Below are positions 27,618-42,226 of a DNA stretch of 64,000 nt, piece after piece (the first letter of the stretch is position 1; each line of letters opens with the position of its first letter). This DNA comes from Auanema rhodensis (Eukaryota > Nematoda > Chromadorea > Rhabditida > Rhabditidae). The position numbers and the translations under genes were made by a program. Below the pieces are notes generated by a model. The model was not told the DNA's origin. It searched no databases and worked only from the letters and a program-made list of their open reading frames with translations. The stretch spans positions 1-64,000 of the forward strand of contig CAXKVF010000090.1 in assembly GCA_964057225.1 (NCBI GenBank), in the 5' to 3' direction.

Positions 27618-30600
27618 ATGACTTTGAAATTTACGTGAACTTTAATTTATGCTAATTAAATGTACACGTGATGTGCACTTGGTATGTAACTCGCTTCACG
27701 TGAAAGATAAAGAGATGCGGTTTTCAAAATTAGATTCCCCATGTCCATATTAGTCTAAAAACAAATTTTTATTGATATTGGTTCATGGTAACCATGACTT
27801 TGAAATTTACGTGAACTTTAATTTATGCTAATTAAATGTACACGTGATGTGCACTTGGTATGTAACTCGCTTCACGTGAAAGATAAAGAGATGCGGTTTT
27901 CAAAATTAGATTCCCCATGTCCATATTAGTCTAAAAACAAATTTTTATTGATATTGGTGCATGGTAACCATGACTTTGAATTTTACGTGAACTTTAATTT
28001 ATGCTAATTAAATGTACACGTGATGTGCACTTGGTATGTAACTCGCTTCACGTGAAAGATAAAGAGATGCGGTTTTCAAAATTAGATTCCCCATGTCCAT
28101 ATTAGTCTAAAAACAAATTTTTATTGATATTGGTGCATGGTAACCATGACTTTGAAATTTACGTGAACTTTAATTTATGCTAATTAAATGTACACGTGAT
28201 GTGCACTTGGTATGTAACTCGCTTCACGTGAAAGATAAAGAGATGCGGTTTTCAAAATTAGATTCCCCATGTCCATATTAGTCTAAAAACAAATTTTTAT
28301 TGATATTGGTTCATGGTAACCATGACTTTGAAATTTACGTGAACTTTAATTTATGCTAATTAAATGTACACGTGATGTGCACTTGGTATGTAACTCGCTT
28401 CACGTGAAAGATAAAGAGATGCGGTTTTCAAAATTAGATTTCCCATGTCCATATTAGTCTAAAAACAAATTTTTATTGGTATTGCTTTATGGTAACCATG
28501 ACTTTGAAATTTACGTGAACTTTAATTTATGCTAATTAAATGTACACGTGATGTGCACTTGGTATGTAACTCGCTTCACGTGAAAGATAAAGAGATGCGG
28601 TTTTCAAAATTAGATTCCCCATGTCCATATTAGTCTAAAAACAAATTTTTATTGATATTGGTTCATGGTAACCATGACTTTGAAATTTACGTGAACTTTA
28701 ATTTATGCTAATTAAATGTACACGTGATGTGCACTTGGTATGTAACTCGCTTCACGTGAAAGATAAAGAGATGCGGTTTTCAAAATTAGATTCCCCATGT
28801 CCATATTAGTCTAAAAACAACTTTTTATTGATATTGGTGCATGGTAACCATGACTTTGAAATTTACGTGAACTTTAATTTATGCTAATTAAATGTACACG
28901 TGATGTGCACTTGGTATGTAACTCGCTTCACGTGAAAGATAAAGAGATGCGGTTTTCAAAATTAGATTCCCCATGTCCATATTAGTCTAAAAACAAATTT
29001 TTATTGATATTGGTGCATGGTAACCATGACTTTGAATTTTACGTGAACTTTAATTTATGCTAATTAAATGTACACGTGATGTGCACTTGGTATGTAACTC
29101 GCTTCACGTGAAAGATAAAGAGATGCGGTTTTCAAAATTAGATTCCCCATGTCCATATTAGTCTAAAAACAAATTTTTATTGATATTGGTGCATGGTAAC
29201 CATGACTTTGAAATTTACGTGAACTTTAATTTATGCTAATTAAATGTACACGTGATGTGCACTTGGTATGTAACTCGCTTCACGTGAAAGATAAAGAGAT
29301 GCGGTTTTCAAAATTAGATTCCCCATGTCCATATTAGTCTAAAAACAAATTTTTATTGATATTGGTGCATGGTAACCATGACTTTGAAATTTACGTGAAC
29401 TTTAATTTATGCTAATTAAATGTACACGTGATGTGCACTTGGTATGTAACTCGCTTCACGTGAAAGATAAAGAGATGCGGTTTTCAAAATTAGATTCCCC
29501 ATGTCCATATTAGTCTAAAAACAAATTTTTATTGATATTGGTTCATGGTAACCATGACTTTGAAATTTACGTGAACTTTAATTTATGCTAATTAAATGTA
29601 CACGTGATGTGCACTTGGTATGTAACTCGCTTCACGTGAAAGATAAAGAGATGCTGTTTTCAAAATTAGATTCCCCATGTCCATATTAGTCTAAAAACAA
29701 ATTTTTATTGATATTGGTGCATGGTAACCATGACTTTGAAATTTACGTGAACTTTAATTTATGCTAATTAAATGTACACGTGATGTGCACTTGGTATGTA
29801 ACTCGCTTCACGTGAAAGATAAAGAGATGCTGTTTTCAAAATTAGATTCCCCATGTCCATATTAGTCTAAAAACAAATTTTTATTGATATTGGTTCATGG
29901 TAACCATGACTTTGAAATTTACGTGAACTTTAATTTATGCTAATTAAATGTACACGTGATGTGCACTTGGTATGTAACTCGCTTCACGTGAAAGATAAAG
30001 AGATGCGGTTTTCAAAATTAGATTCCCCATGTCCATATTAGTCTAAAAACAAATTTTTATTGATATTGGTGCATGGTAACCATGACTTTGAAATTTACGT
30101 GAACTTTAATTTATGCTAATTAAATGTACACGTGATGTGCACTTGGTATGTAACTCGCTTCACGTGAAAGATAAAGAGATGCGGTTTTCAAAATTAGATT
30201 CCCCATGTCCATATTAGTCTAAAAACAAATTTTTATTGATATTGGTGCATGGTAACCATGACTTTGAAATTTACGTGAACTTTAATTTATGCTAATTAAA
30301 TGTACACGTGATGTGCACTTGGTATGTAACTCGCTTCACGTGAAAGATAAAGAGATGCGGTTTTCAAAATTAGATTCCCCATGTCCATATTAGTCTAAAA
30401 ACAAATTTTTATTGATATTGGTGCATGGTAACCATGACTTTGAATTTTACGTGAACTTTAATTTATGCTAATTAAATGTACACGTGATGTGCACTTGGTA
30501 TGTAACTCGCTTCACGTGAAAGATAAAGAGATGCGGTTTTCAAAATTAGATTCCCCATGTCCATATTAGTCTAAAAACAAATTTTTATTGATATTGGTTC

Positions 30601-32897
30601 ATGGTAACCATGACTTTGAAATTTACGTGAACTTTAATTTATGCTAATTAAATGTACACGTGATGTGCACTTGGTATGTAACTCGCTTCACGTGAAAGAT
30701 AAAGAGATGCTGTTTTCAAAATTAGATTCCCCATGTCCATATTAGTCTAAAAACAAATTTTTATTGATATTGGTGCATGGTAACCATGACTTTGAAATTT
30801 ACGTGAACTTTAATTTATGCTAATTAAATGTACACGTGATGTGCACTTGGTATGTAACTCGCTTCACGTGAAAGATAAAGAGATGCGGTTTTCAAAATTA
30901 GATTCCCCATGTCCATATTAGTCTAAAAACAAATTTTTATTGATATTGGTGCATGGTAACCATGACTTTGAAATTTACGTGAACTTTAATTTATGCTAAT
31001 TAAATGTACACGTGATGTGCACTTGGTATGTAACTCGCTTCACGTGAAAGATAAGGAGATGCGGTTTTCAAAATTAGATTCCCCATGTCCATATTAGTCT
31101 AAAAACAAATTTTTATTGATATTGGTGCATGGTAACCATGACTTTAAAATTTACGTGAACTTTAATTTATGCTAATTAAATGTACACGTGATGTGCACTT
31201 GGTATGTAACTCGCTTCACGTGAAAGATAAAGAGATGCGGTTTTCAAAATTAGATTCCCCATGTCCATATTAGTCTAAAAACAAATTTTTATTGATATTG
31301 GTGCATGGTAACCATGACTTTGAAATTTACGTGAACTTTAATTTATGCTAATTAAATGTACACGTGATGTGCACTTGGTATGTAACTCGCTTCACGTGAA
31401 AGATAAAGAGATGCGGTTTTCAAAATTAGATTCCCCATGTCCATATTAGTCTAAAAACAAATTTTTATTGATATTGGTGCATGGTAACCATGACTTTGAA
31501 ATTTACGTGAACTTTAATTTATGCTAATTAAATGTACACGTGATGTGCACTTGGTATGTAACTCGCTTCACGTGAAAGATAAAGAGATGCGGTTTTCAAA
31601 ATTAGATTACCCATGTCCATATTAGTCTAAAAACAAATTTTTATTGATATTGGTGCATGGTAACCATGACTTTGAAATTTACGTGAACTTTAATTTATGC
31701 TAATTAAATGTACACGTGATGTGCACTTGGTATGTAACTCGCTTCACGTGAAAGATAAAGAGATGCGGTTTTCAAAATTAGATTCCCCATGTCCATATTA
31801 GTCTAAAAACAAATTTTTATTGATATTGGTTCATGGTAACCATGACTTTGAAATTTACGTGAACTTTAATTTATGCTAATTAAATGTACACGTGATGTGC
31901 ACTTGGTATGTAACTCGCTTCACGTGAAAGATAAAGAGATGCGGTTTTCAAAATTAGATTCCCCATGTCCATATTAGTCTAAAAACAACTTTTTATTGAT
32001 ATTGGTGCATGGTAACCATGACTTTGAAATTTACGTGAACTTTAATTTATGCTAATTAAATGTACACGTGATGTGCACTTGGTATGTAACTCGCTTCACG
32101 TGAAAGATAAAGAGATGCGGTTTTCAAAATTAGATTCCCGATGTCCATATTAGTCTAAAAACAAATTTTTATTGATATTGGTGCATGGTAACCATGACTT
32201 TGAATTTTACGTGAACTTTAATTTATGCTAATTAAATGTACACGTGATGTGCACTTGGTATGTAACTCGCTTCACGTGAAAGATAAAGAGATGCGGTTTT
32301 CAAAATTAGATTCCCCATGTCCATATTAGTCTAAAAACAAATTTTTATTGATATTGGTGCATGGTAACCATGACTTTGAAATTTACGTGAACTTTAATTT
32401 ATGCTAATTAAATGTACACGTGATGTGCACTTGGTATGTAACTCGCTTCACGTGAAAGATAAAGAGATGCGGTTTTCAAAATTAGATTCCCCATGTCCAT
32501 ATTAGTCTAAAAACAAATTTTTATTGATATTGGTGCATGGTAACCATGACTTTGAAATTTACGTGAACTTTAATTTATGCTAATTAAATGTACACGTGAT
32601 GTGCACTTGGTATGTAACTCGCTTCACGTGAAAGATAAAGAGATGCGGTTTTCAAAATTAGATTCCCCATGTCCATATTAGTCTAAAAACAAATTTTTAT
32701 TGATATTGGTGCATGGTAACCATGACTTTGAAATTTACGTGAACTTTAATTTATGCTAATTAAATGTACACGTGATGTGCACTTGGTATGTAACTCGCTT
32801 CACGTGAAAGATAAAGAGATGCGGTTTTCAAAATTAGATTACCCATGTCCATATTAGTCTAAAAACAAATTTTTATTGATATTGGTTCATGGTAACC

Positions 32898-35800
32898 ATG
32901 ACTTTGAAATTTACGTGAACTTTAATTTATGCTAATTAAATGTACACGTGATGTGCACTTGGTATGTAACTCGCTTCACGTGAAAGATAAAGAGATGCGG
33001 TTTTCAAAATTAGATTCTTCATGTTCATATTAGTCTAAAAACAAATTTTTATTGATATTGCTTCATGGTAACCATGACTTTGAAATTTACGTGAACTTTA
33101 ATTTATGCTAATTAAATGTACACGTGATGTGCACTTGGTATGTAACTCGCTTCACGTGAAAGATAAAGAGAAGCGGTTTTCAAAATTAGATTCCCCATGT
33201 CCATATTAGTCTAAAAACAAATTTTTATTGATATTGCTTCATGGTAACCATGACTTTGAAATTTACGTGAACTTTAATTTATGCTAATTAAATGTACACG
33301 TGATGTGCACTTGGTATGTAACTCGCTTCACGTGAAAGATAAAGAGATGCGGTTTTCAAAATTAGATTCCCCATGTCCATATTAGTCTAAAAACAAATTT
33401 TTATTGATATTGGTTCATGGTAACCATGACTTTGAAATTTACGTGAACTTTAATTTATGCTAATTAAATGTACACGTGATGTGCACTTGGTATGTAACTC
33501 GCTTCACGTGAAAGATAAAGAGATGCGGTTTTCAAAATTAGATTCCCCATGTCCATATTAGTCTAAAAACAAATTTTTATTGATATTGGTTCATGGTAAC
33601 CATGACTTTGAAATTTACGTGAACTTTAATTTATGCTAATTAAATGTACACGTGATGTGCACTTGGTATGTAACTCGCTTCACGTGAAAGATAAAGAGAT
33701 GCGGTTTTCAAAATTAGATTCCCCATGTCCATATTAGTCTAAAAACAAATTTTTATTGATATTGGTTCATGGTAACCATGACTTTGAAATTTACGTGAAC
33801 TTTAATTTATGCTAATTAAATGTACACGTGATGTGCACTTGGTATGTAACTCGCTTCACGTGAAAGATAAAGAGATGCGGTTTTCAAAATTAGATTCCCC
33901 ATGTCCATATTAGTCTAAAAACAAATTTTTATTGATATTGGTGCATGGTAACCATGACTTTGAAATTTACGTGAACTTTAATTTATGCTAATTAAATGTA
34001 CACGTGATGTGCACTTGGTATGTAACTCGCTTCACGTGAAAGATAAAGAGATGCGGTTTTCAAAATTAGATTTCCCATGTCCATATTAGTCTAAAAACAA
34101 ATTTTTATTGATATTGGTTCATGGTAACCATGACTTTGAAATTTACGTGAACTTTAATTTATGCTAATTAAATGTACACGTGATGTGCACTTGGTATGTA
34201 ACTCGCTTCACGTGAAAGATAAAGAGATGCGGTTTTCAAAATTAGATTCTTCATGTCCATATTAGTCTAAAAACAAATTTTTATTGATATTGCTTCATGG
34301 TAACCATGACTTTGAAATTTACGTGAACTTTAATTTATGCTAATTAAATGTACACGTGATGTGCACTTGGTATGTAACTCGCTTCACGTGAAAGATAAAG
34401 AGAAGCGGTTTTCAAAATTAGATTCCCCATGTCCATATTAGTCTAAAAACAAATTTTTATTGATATTGCTTCATGGTAACCATGACTTTGAAATTTACGT
34501 GAACTTTAATTTATGCTAATTAAATGTACACGTGATGTGCACTTGGTATGTAACTCGCTTCACGTGAAAGATAAAGAGATGCGGTTTTCAAAATTAGATT
34601 CCCCATGTCCATATTAGTCTAAAAACAAATTTTTATTGATATTGGTTCATGGTAACCATGACTTTGAAATTTACGTGAACTTTAATTTATGCTAATTAAA
34701 TGTACACGTGATGTGCACTTGGTATGTAACTCGCTTCACGTGAAAGATAAAGAGATGCGGTTTTCAAAATTAGATTCCCCATGTCCATATTAGTCTAAAA
34801 ACAAATTTTTATTGATATTGGTTCATGGTAACCATGACTTTGAAATTTACGTGAACTTTAATTTATGCTAATTAAATGTACACGTGATGTGCACTTGGTA
34901 TGTAACTCGCTTCACGTGAAAGATAAAGAGATGCGGTTTTCAAAATTAGATTCCCCATGTCCATATTAGTCTAAAAACAAATTTTTATTGATATTGGTTC
35001 ATGGTAACCATGACTTTGAAATTTACGTGAACTTTAATTTATGCTAATTAAATGTACACGTGATGTGCACTTGGTATGTAACTCGCTTCACGTGAAAGAT
35101 AAAGAGAAGCGGTTTTCAAAATTAGATTCCCCATGTCCATATTAGTCTAAAAACAAATTTTTATTGATATTGCTTCATGGTAACCATGACTTTGAAATTT
35201 ACGTGAACTTTAATTTATGCTAATTAAATGTACACGTGATGTGCACTTGGTATGTAACTCGCTTCACGTGAAAGATAAAGAGAAGCGGTTTTCAAAATTA
35301 GATTCCCCATGTCCATATTAGTCTAAAAACAAATTTTTATTGATATTGCTTCATGGTAACCATGACTTTGAAATTTACGTGAACTTTAATTTATGCTAAT
35401 TAAATGTACACGTGATGTGCACTTGGTATGTAACTCGCTTCACGTGAAAGATAAAGAGATGCGGTTTTCAAAATTAGATTCCCCATGTCCATATTAGTCT
35501 AAAAACAAATTTTTATTGATATTGGTTCATGGTAACCATGACTTTGAAATTTACGTGAACTTTAATTTATGCTAATTAAATGTACACGTGATGTGCACTT
35601 GGTATGTAACTCGCTTCACGTGAAAGATAAAGAGATGCGGTTTTCAAAATTAGATTCCCCATGTCCATATTAGTCTAAAAACAAATTTTTATTGATATTG
35701 GTTCATGGTAACCATGACTTTGAAATTTACGTGAACTTTAATTTATGCTAATTAAATGTACACGTGATGTGCACTTGGTATGTAACTCGCTTCACGTGAA

Positions 35801-38800
35801 AGATAAAGAGATGCGGTTTTCAAAATTAGATTCCCCATGTCCATATTAGTCTAAAAACAAATTTTTATTGATATTGGTTCATGGTAACCATGACTTTGAA
35901 ATTTACGTGAACTTTAATTTATGCTAATTAAATGTACACGTGATGTGCACTTGGTATGTAACTCGCTTCACGTGAAAGATAAAGAGATGCGGTTTTCAAA
36001 ATTAGATTCCCCATGTCCATATTAGTCTAAAAACAAATTTTTATTGATATTGGTGCATGGTAACCATGACTTTGAAATTTACGTGAACTTTAATTTATGC
36101 TAATTAAATGTACACGTGATGTGCACTTGGTATGTAACTCGCTTCACGTGAAAGATAAAGAGATGCGGTTTTCAAAATTAGATTTCCCATGTCCATATTA
36201 GTCTAAAAACAAATTTTTATTGATATTGGTTCATGGTAACCATGACTTTGAAATTTACGTGAACTTTAATTTATGCTAATTAAATGTACACGTGATGTGC
36301 ACTTGGTATGTAACTCGCTTCACGTGAAAGATAAAGAGATGCGGTTTTCAAAATTAGATTCTTCATGTCCATATTAGTCTAAAAACAAATTTTTATTGAT
36401 ATTGCTTCATGGTAACCATGACTTTGAAATTTACGTGAACTTTAATTTATGCTAATTAAATGTACACGTGATGTGCACTTGGTATGTAACTCGCTTCACG
36501 TGAAAGATAAAGAGAAGCGGTTTTCAAAATTAGATTCCCCATGTCCATATTAGTCTAAAAACAAATTTTTATTGATATTGCTTCATGGTAACCATGACTT
36601 TGAAATTTACGTGAACTTTAATTTATGCTAATTAAATGTACACGTGATGTGCACTTGGTATGTAACTCGCTTCACGTGAAAGATAAAGAGATGCGGTTTT
36701 CAAAATTAGATTCCCCATGTCCATATTAGTCTAAAAACAAATTTTTATTGATATTGGTTCATGGTAACCATGACTTTGAAATTTACGTGAACTTTAATTT
36801 ATGCTAATTAAATGTACACGTGATGTGCACTTGGTATGTAACTCGCTTCACGTGAAAGATAAAGAGATGCGGTTTTCAAAATTAGATTCCCCATGTCCAT
36901 ATTAGTCTAAAAACAAATTTTTATTGATATTGGTTCATGGTAACCATGACTTTGAAATTTACGTGAACTTTAATTTATGCTAATTAAATGTACACGTGAT
37001 GTGCACTTGGTATGTAACTCGCTTCACGTGAAAGATAAAGAGATGCGGTTTTCAAAATTAGATTCCCCATGTCCATATTAGTCTAAAAACAAATTTTTAT
37101 TGATATTGGTTCATGGTAACCATGACTTTGAAATTTACGTGAACTTTAATTTATTCTAATTAAATGTACACGTGATGTGCACTTGGTATGTAACTCGCTT
37201 CACGTGAAAGATAAAGAGATGCGGTTTTCAAAATTAGATTCCCCATGTCCATATTAGTCTAAAAACAAATTTTTATTGATATTGGTGCATGGTAACCATG
37301 ACTTTGAAATTTACGTGAACTTTAATTTATGCTAATTAAATGTACACGTGATGTGCACTTGGTATGTAACTCGCTTCACGTGAAAGATAAAGAGATGCGG
37401 TTTTCAAAATTAGATTACCCATGTCCATATTAGTCTAAAAACAAATTTTTATTGATATTGGTTCATGGTAACCATGACTTTGAAATTTACGTGAACTTTA
37501 ATTTATGCTAATTAAATGTACACGTGATGTGCACTTGGTATGTAACTCGCTTCACGTGAAAGATAAAGAGATGCGGTTTTCAAAATTAGATTCTTCATGT
37601 CCATATTAGTCTAAAAACAAATTTTTATTGATATTGCTTCATGGTAACCATGACTTTGAAATTTACGTGAACTTTAATTTATGCTAATTAAATGTACACG
37701 TGATGTGCACTTGGTATGTAACTCGCTTCACGTGAAAGATAAAGAGAAGCGGTTTTCAAAATTAGATTCCCCATGTCCATATTAGTCTAAAAACAAATTT
37801 TTATTGATATTGGTTCATGGTAACCATGACTTCGAAATTTACGTGAACTTTAATTTATGCTAATTAAATGTACACGTGATGTGCACTTGGTATGTAACTC
37901 GCTTCACGTGAAAGATAAAGAGATGCGGTTTTCAAAATTAGATTCCCCATGTCCATATTAGTCTAAAAACAAATTTTTATTGATATTGGTTCATGGTAAC
38001 CATGACTTTGAAATTTACGTGAACTTTAATTTATGCTAATTAAATGTACACGTGATGTGCACTTGGTATGTAACTCGCTTCACGTGAAAGATAAAGAGAT
38101 GCGGTTTTCAAAATTAGATTCCCCATGTCCATATTAGTCTAAAAACAAATTTTTATTGATATTGGTTCATGGTAACCATGACTTTGAAATTTACGTGAAC
38201 TTTAATTTATGCTAATTAAATGTACACGTGATGTGCACTTGGTATGTAACTCGCTTCACGTGAAAGATAAAGAGATGCGGTTTTCAAAATTAGATTCCCC
38301 ATGTCCATATTAGTCTAAAAACAAATTTTTATTGATATTGGTTCATGGTAACCATGACTTTGAAATTTACGTGAACTTTAATTTATGCTAATTAAATGTA
38401 CACGTGATGTGCACTTGGTATGTAACTCGCTTCACGTGAAAGATAAAGAGATGCGGTTTTCAAAATTAGATTACCCATGTCCATATTAGTCTTAAAAACA
38501 AATTTTTATTGATATTGGTTCATGGTAACCATGACTTTGAAATTTACGTGAACTTTAATTTATGCTAATTAAATGTACACGTGATGTGCACTTGGTATGT
38601 AACTCGCTTCACGTGAAAGATAAAGAGATGCGGTTTTCAAAATTAGATTCTTCATGTCCATATTAGTCTAAAAACAAATTTTTATTGATATTGCTTCATG
38701 GTAACCATGACTTTGAAATTTACGTGAACTTTAATTTATGCTAATTAAATGTACACGTGATGTGCACTTGGTATGTAACTCGCTTCACGTGAAAGATAAA

Positions 38801-40818
38801 GAGAAGCGGTTTTCAAAATTAGATTCCCCATGTCCATATTAGTCTAAAAACAAATTTTTATTGATATTGCTTCATGGTAACCATGACTTTGAAATTTACG
38901 TGAACTTTAATTTATGCTAATTAAATGTACACGTGATGTGCACTTGGTATGTAACTCGCTTCACGTGAAAGATAAAGAGATGCGGTTTTCAAAATTAGAT
39001 TCCCCATGTCCATATTAGTCTAAAAACAAATTTTTATTGATATTGGTTCATGGTAACCATGACTTTGAAATTTACGTGAACTTTAATTTATGCTAATTAA
39101 ATGTACACGTGATGTGCGCTTGGTATGTAACTCGCTTCACGTGAAAGATAAAGAGATGCGGTTTTCACAATTAGATTCCCCATGTCCATATTAGTCTAAA
39201 AACAAATTTTTATTGATATTGGTTCATGGTAACCATGACTTTGAAATTTACGTGAACTTTAATTTATGCTAATTAAATGTACACGTGATGTGCACTTGGT
39301 ATGTAACTCGCTTCACGTGAAAGATAAAGAGATGCGGTTTTCAAAATTAGATTCCCCATGTCCATATTAGTCTAAAAACAAATTTTTATTGATATTGGTT
39401 CATGGTAACCATGACTTTGAAATTTACGTGAACTTTAATTTATGCTAATTAAATGTACACGTGATGTGCACTTGGTATGTAACTCGCTTCACGTGAAAGA
39501 TAAAGAGATGCGGTTTTCAAAATTAGATTCCCCATGTCCATATTAGTCTAAAAACAAATTTTTATTGATACTGGTGCATGGTAACCATGACTTTGAAATT
39601 TACGTGAACTTTAATTTATGCTAATTAAATGTACACGTAATGTGCACTTGGTATGTAACTCGCTTCACGTGAAAGATAAAGAGATGCGGTTTTCAAAATT
39701 AGATTACCCATGTCCATATTAGTCTAAAAACAAATTTTTATTGATATTGGTTCATGGTAACCATGACTTTGAAATTTACGTGAACTTTAATTTATGCTAA
39801 TTAAATGTACACGTGATGTGCACTTGGTATGTAACTCGCTTCACGTGAAAGATAAAGAGATGCGGTTTTCAAAATTAGATTCTTCATGTCCATATTAGTC
39901 TAAAAACAAATTTTTATTGATATTGCTTCATGGTAACCATGACTTTGAAATTTACGTGAACTTTAATTTATGCTAATTAAATGTACACGTGATGTGCACT
40001 TGGTATGTAACTCGCTTCACGTAAAAGATAAAGAGAAGCGGTTTTCAAAATTAGATTCCCCATGTCCATATTAGTCTAAAAACAAATTTTTATTGATATT
40101 GCTTCATGGTAACCATGACTTTGAAATTTACGTGAACTTTAATTTATGCTAATTAAATGTACACGTGATGTGCACTTGGTATGTAACTCGCTTCACGTGA
40201 AAGATAAAGAGATGCGGTTTTCAAAATTAGATTCCCCATGTCCATATTAGTCTAAAAACAAATTTTTATTGATATTGGTGCATGGTAACCATGACTTTGA
40301 AATTTACGTGAACTTTAATTTATGCTAATTAAATGTACACGTGATGTGCACTTGGTATGTAACTCGCTTCACGTGAAAGATAAAGAGATGCGGTTTTCAA
40401 AATTAGATTACCCATGTCCATATTAGTCTAAAAACAAATTTTTATTGATATTGGTTCATGGTAACCATGACTTTGAAATTTACGTGAACTTTAATTTATG
40501 CTAATTAAATGTACACGTGATGTGCACTTGGTATGTAACTCGCTTCACGTGAAAGATAAAGAGACGCGGTTTTCAAAATTAGATTCTTCATGTCCATATT
40601 AGTCTAAAAACAAATTTTTATTGATATTGCTTCATGGTAACCATGACTTTGAAATTTACGTGAACTTTAATTTATGCTAATTAAATGTACACGTGATGTG
40701 CACTTGGTATGTAACTCGCTTCACGTAAAAGATAAAGAGAAGCGGTTTTCAAAATTAGATTCCCCATGTCCATATTAGTCTAAAAACAAATTTTTATTGA
40801 TATTGGTTCATGGTAACC
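32898..40818. repeat. 7-monomer (1232-bp) higher-order repeat block
   Basis: A linked pair of variants marks this block: TTCTTCATG (C121T+C122T) in one unit and GAGAAGCGG (T99A) in the next, always 156 bp apart. The pairs start at 33015, 34247, 36359, 37591, 38648, 39880 and 40584, giving steps of 7, 12, 7, 6 (plus a 1-bp insertion near 38492), 7 and 4 units. Two extra T99A units, at 35107 and 35283, lie in the 12-unit gap and lack the first marker. The series suggests a 1232-bp ancestral HOR edited by unequal exchange. Confidence 0.9.
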
Positions 40819-42226
40819 ATGACTTTGAAATTTACGTGAACTTTAATTTATGCTAATTAAATGTACACGTGATGTGCACTTGGTATGTAACTCGCTTCAC
40901 GTGAAAGATAAAGAGATGCGGTTTTCAAAATTAGATTCCCCATGTCCATATTAGTCTAAAAACAAATTTTTATTGATATTGGTTCATGGTAACCATGACT
41001 TTGAAATTTACGTGAACTTTAATTTATGCTAATTAAATGTACACGTGATGTGCACTTGGTATGTAACTCGCTTCACGTGAAAGATAAAGAGATGCGGTTT
41101 TCAAAATTAGATTCCCCATGTCCATATTAGTCTAAAAACAAATTTTTATTGATATTGGTTCATGGTAACCATGACTTTGAAATTTACGTGAACTTTAATT
41201 TATACTAATTAAATGTACACGTGATGTGCACTTGGTATGTAACTCGCTTCACGTGAAAGATAAAGAGATGCGGTTTTCAAAATTAGATTCCCCATGTCCA
41301 TATTAGTCTAAAAACAAATTTTTATTGATATTGGTTCATGGTAACCATGACTTTGAAATTTACGTGAACTTTAATTTATGCTAATTAAATGTACACGTGA
41401 TGTGCACTTGGTATGTAACTCGCTTCACGTGAAAGATAAAGAGATGCGGTTTTCAAAATTAGATTCTCCATGTCCATATTAGTCTAAAAACAAATTTTTA
41501 TTGATATTGGTTCATGGTAACCATGACTTTGAAATTTACGTGAACTTTAATTTATGCTAATTAAATGTACACGTGATGTGCACTTGGTATGTAACTCGCT
41601 TCACGTGAAAGATAAAGAGATGCGGTTTTCAAAATTAGATTCTCCATGTCCATATTAGTCTAAAAACAAATTTTTATTGATATTGGTTCATGGTAACCAT
41701 GACTTTGAAATTTACGTGAACTTTAATTTATGCTAATTAAATGTACACGTGATGTGCACTTGGTATGTAACTCGCTTCACGTGAAAGATAAAGAGATGCG
41801 GTTTTCAAAATTAGATTCTCCATGTCCATATTAGTCTAAAAACAAATTTTTATTGATATTAGTTCATGGTAACCATGACTTTGAAATTTACGTGAACTTT
41901 AATTTATGCTAATTAAATGTACACGTGATGTGCACTTGGTATGTAACTCGCTTCACGTGGAAGATAAAGAGATGCGGTTTTCAAAATTAGATTCCCCATG
42001 TCCATATTAGTCTAAAAACAAATTTTTATTGATATTGGTGCATGGTAACCATGACTTTGAAATTTACGTGAACTTTAATTTATGCTAATTAAATGTACAC
42101 GTGATGTGCACTTGGTATGTAACTCGCTTCACGTGAAAGATAAAGAGATGCGGTTTTCAAAATTAGATTCCCCATGTCCATATTAGTCTAAAAACAAATT
42201 TTTATTGATATTGGTTCATGGTAACC

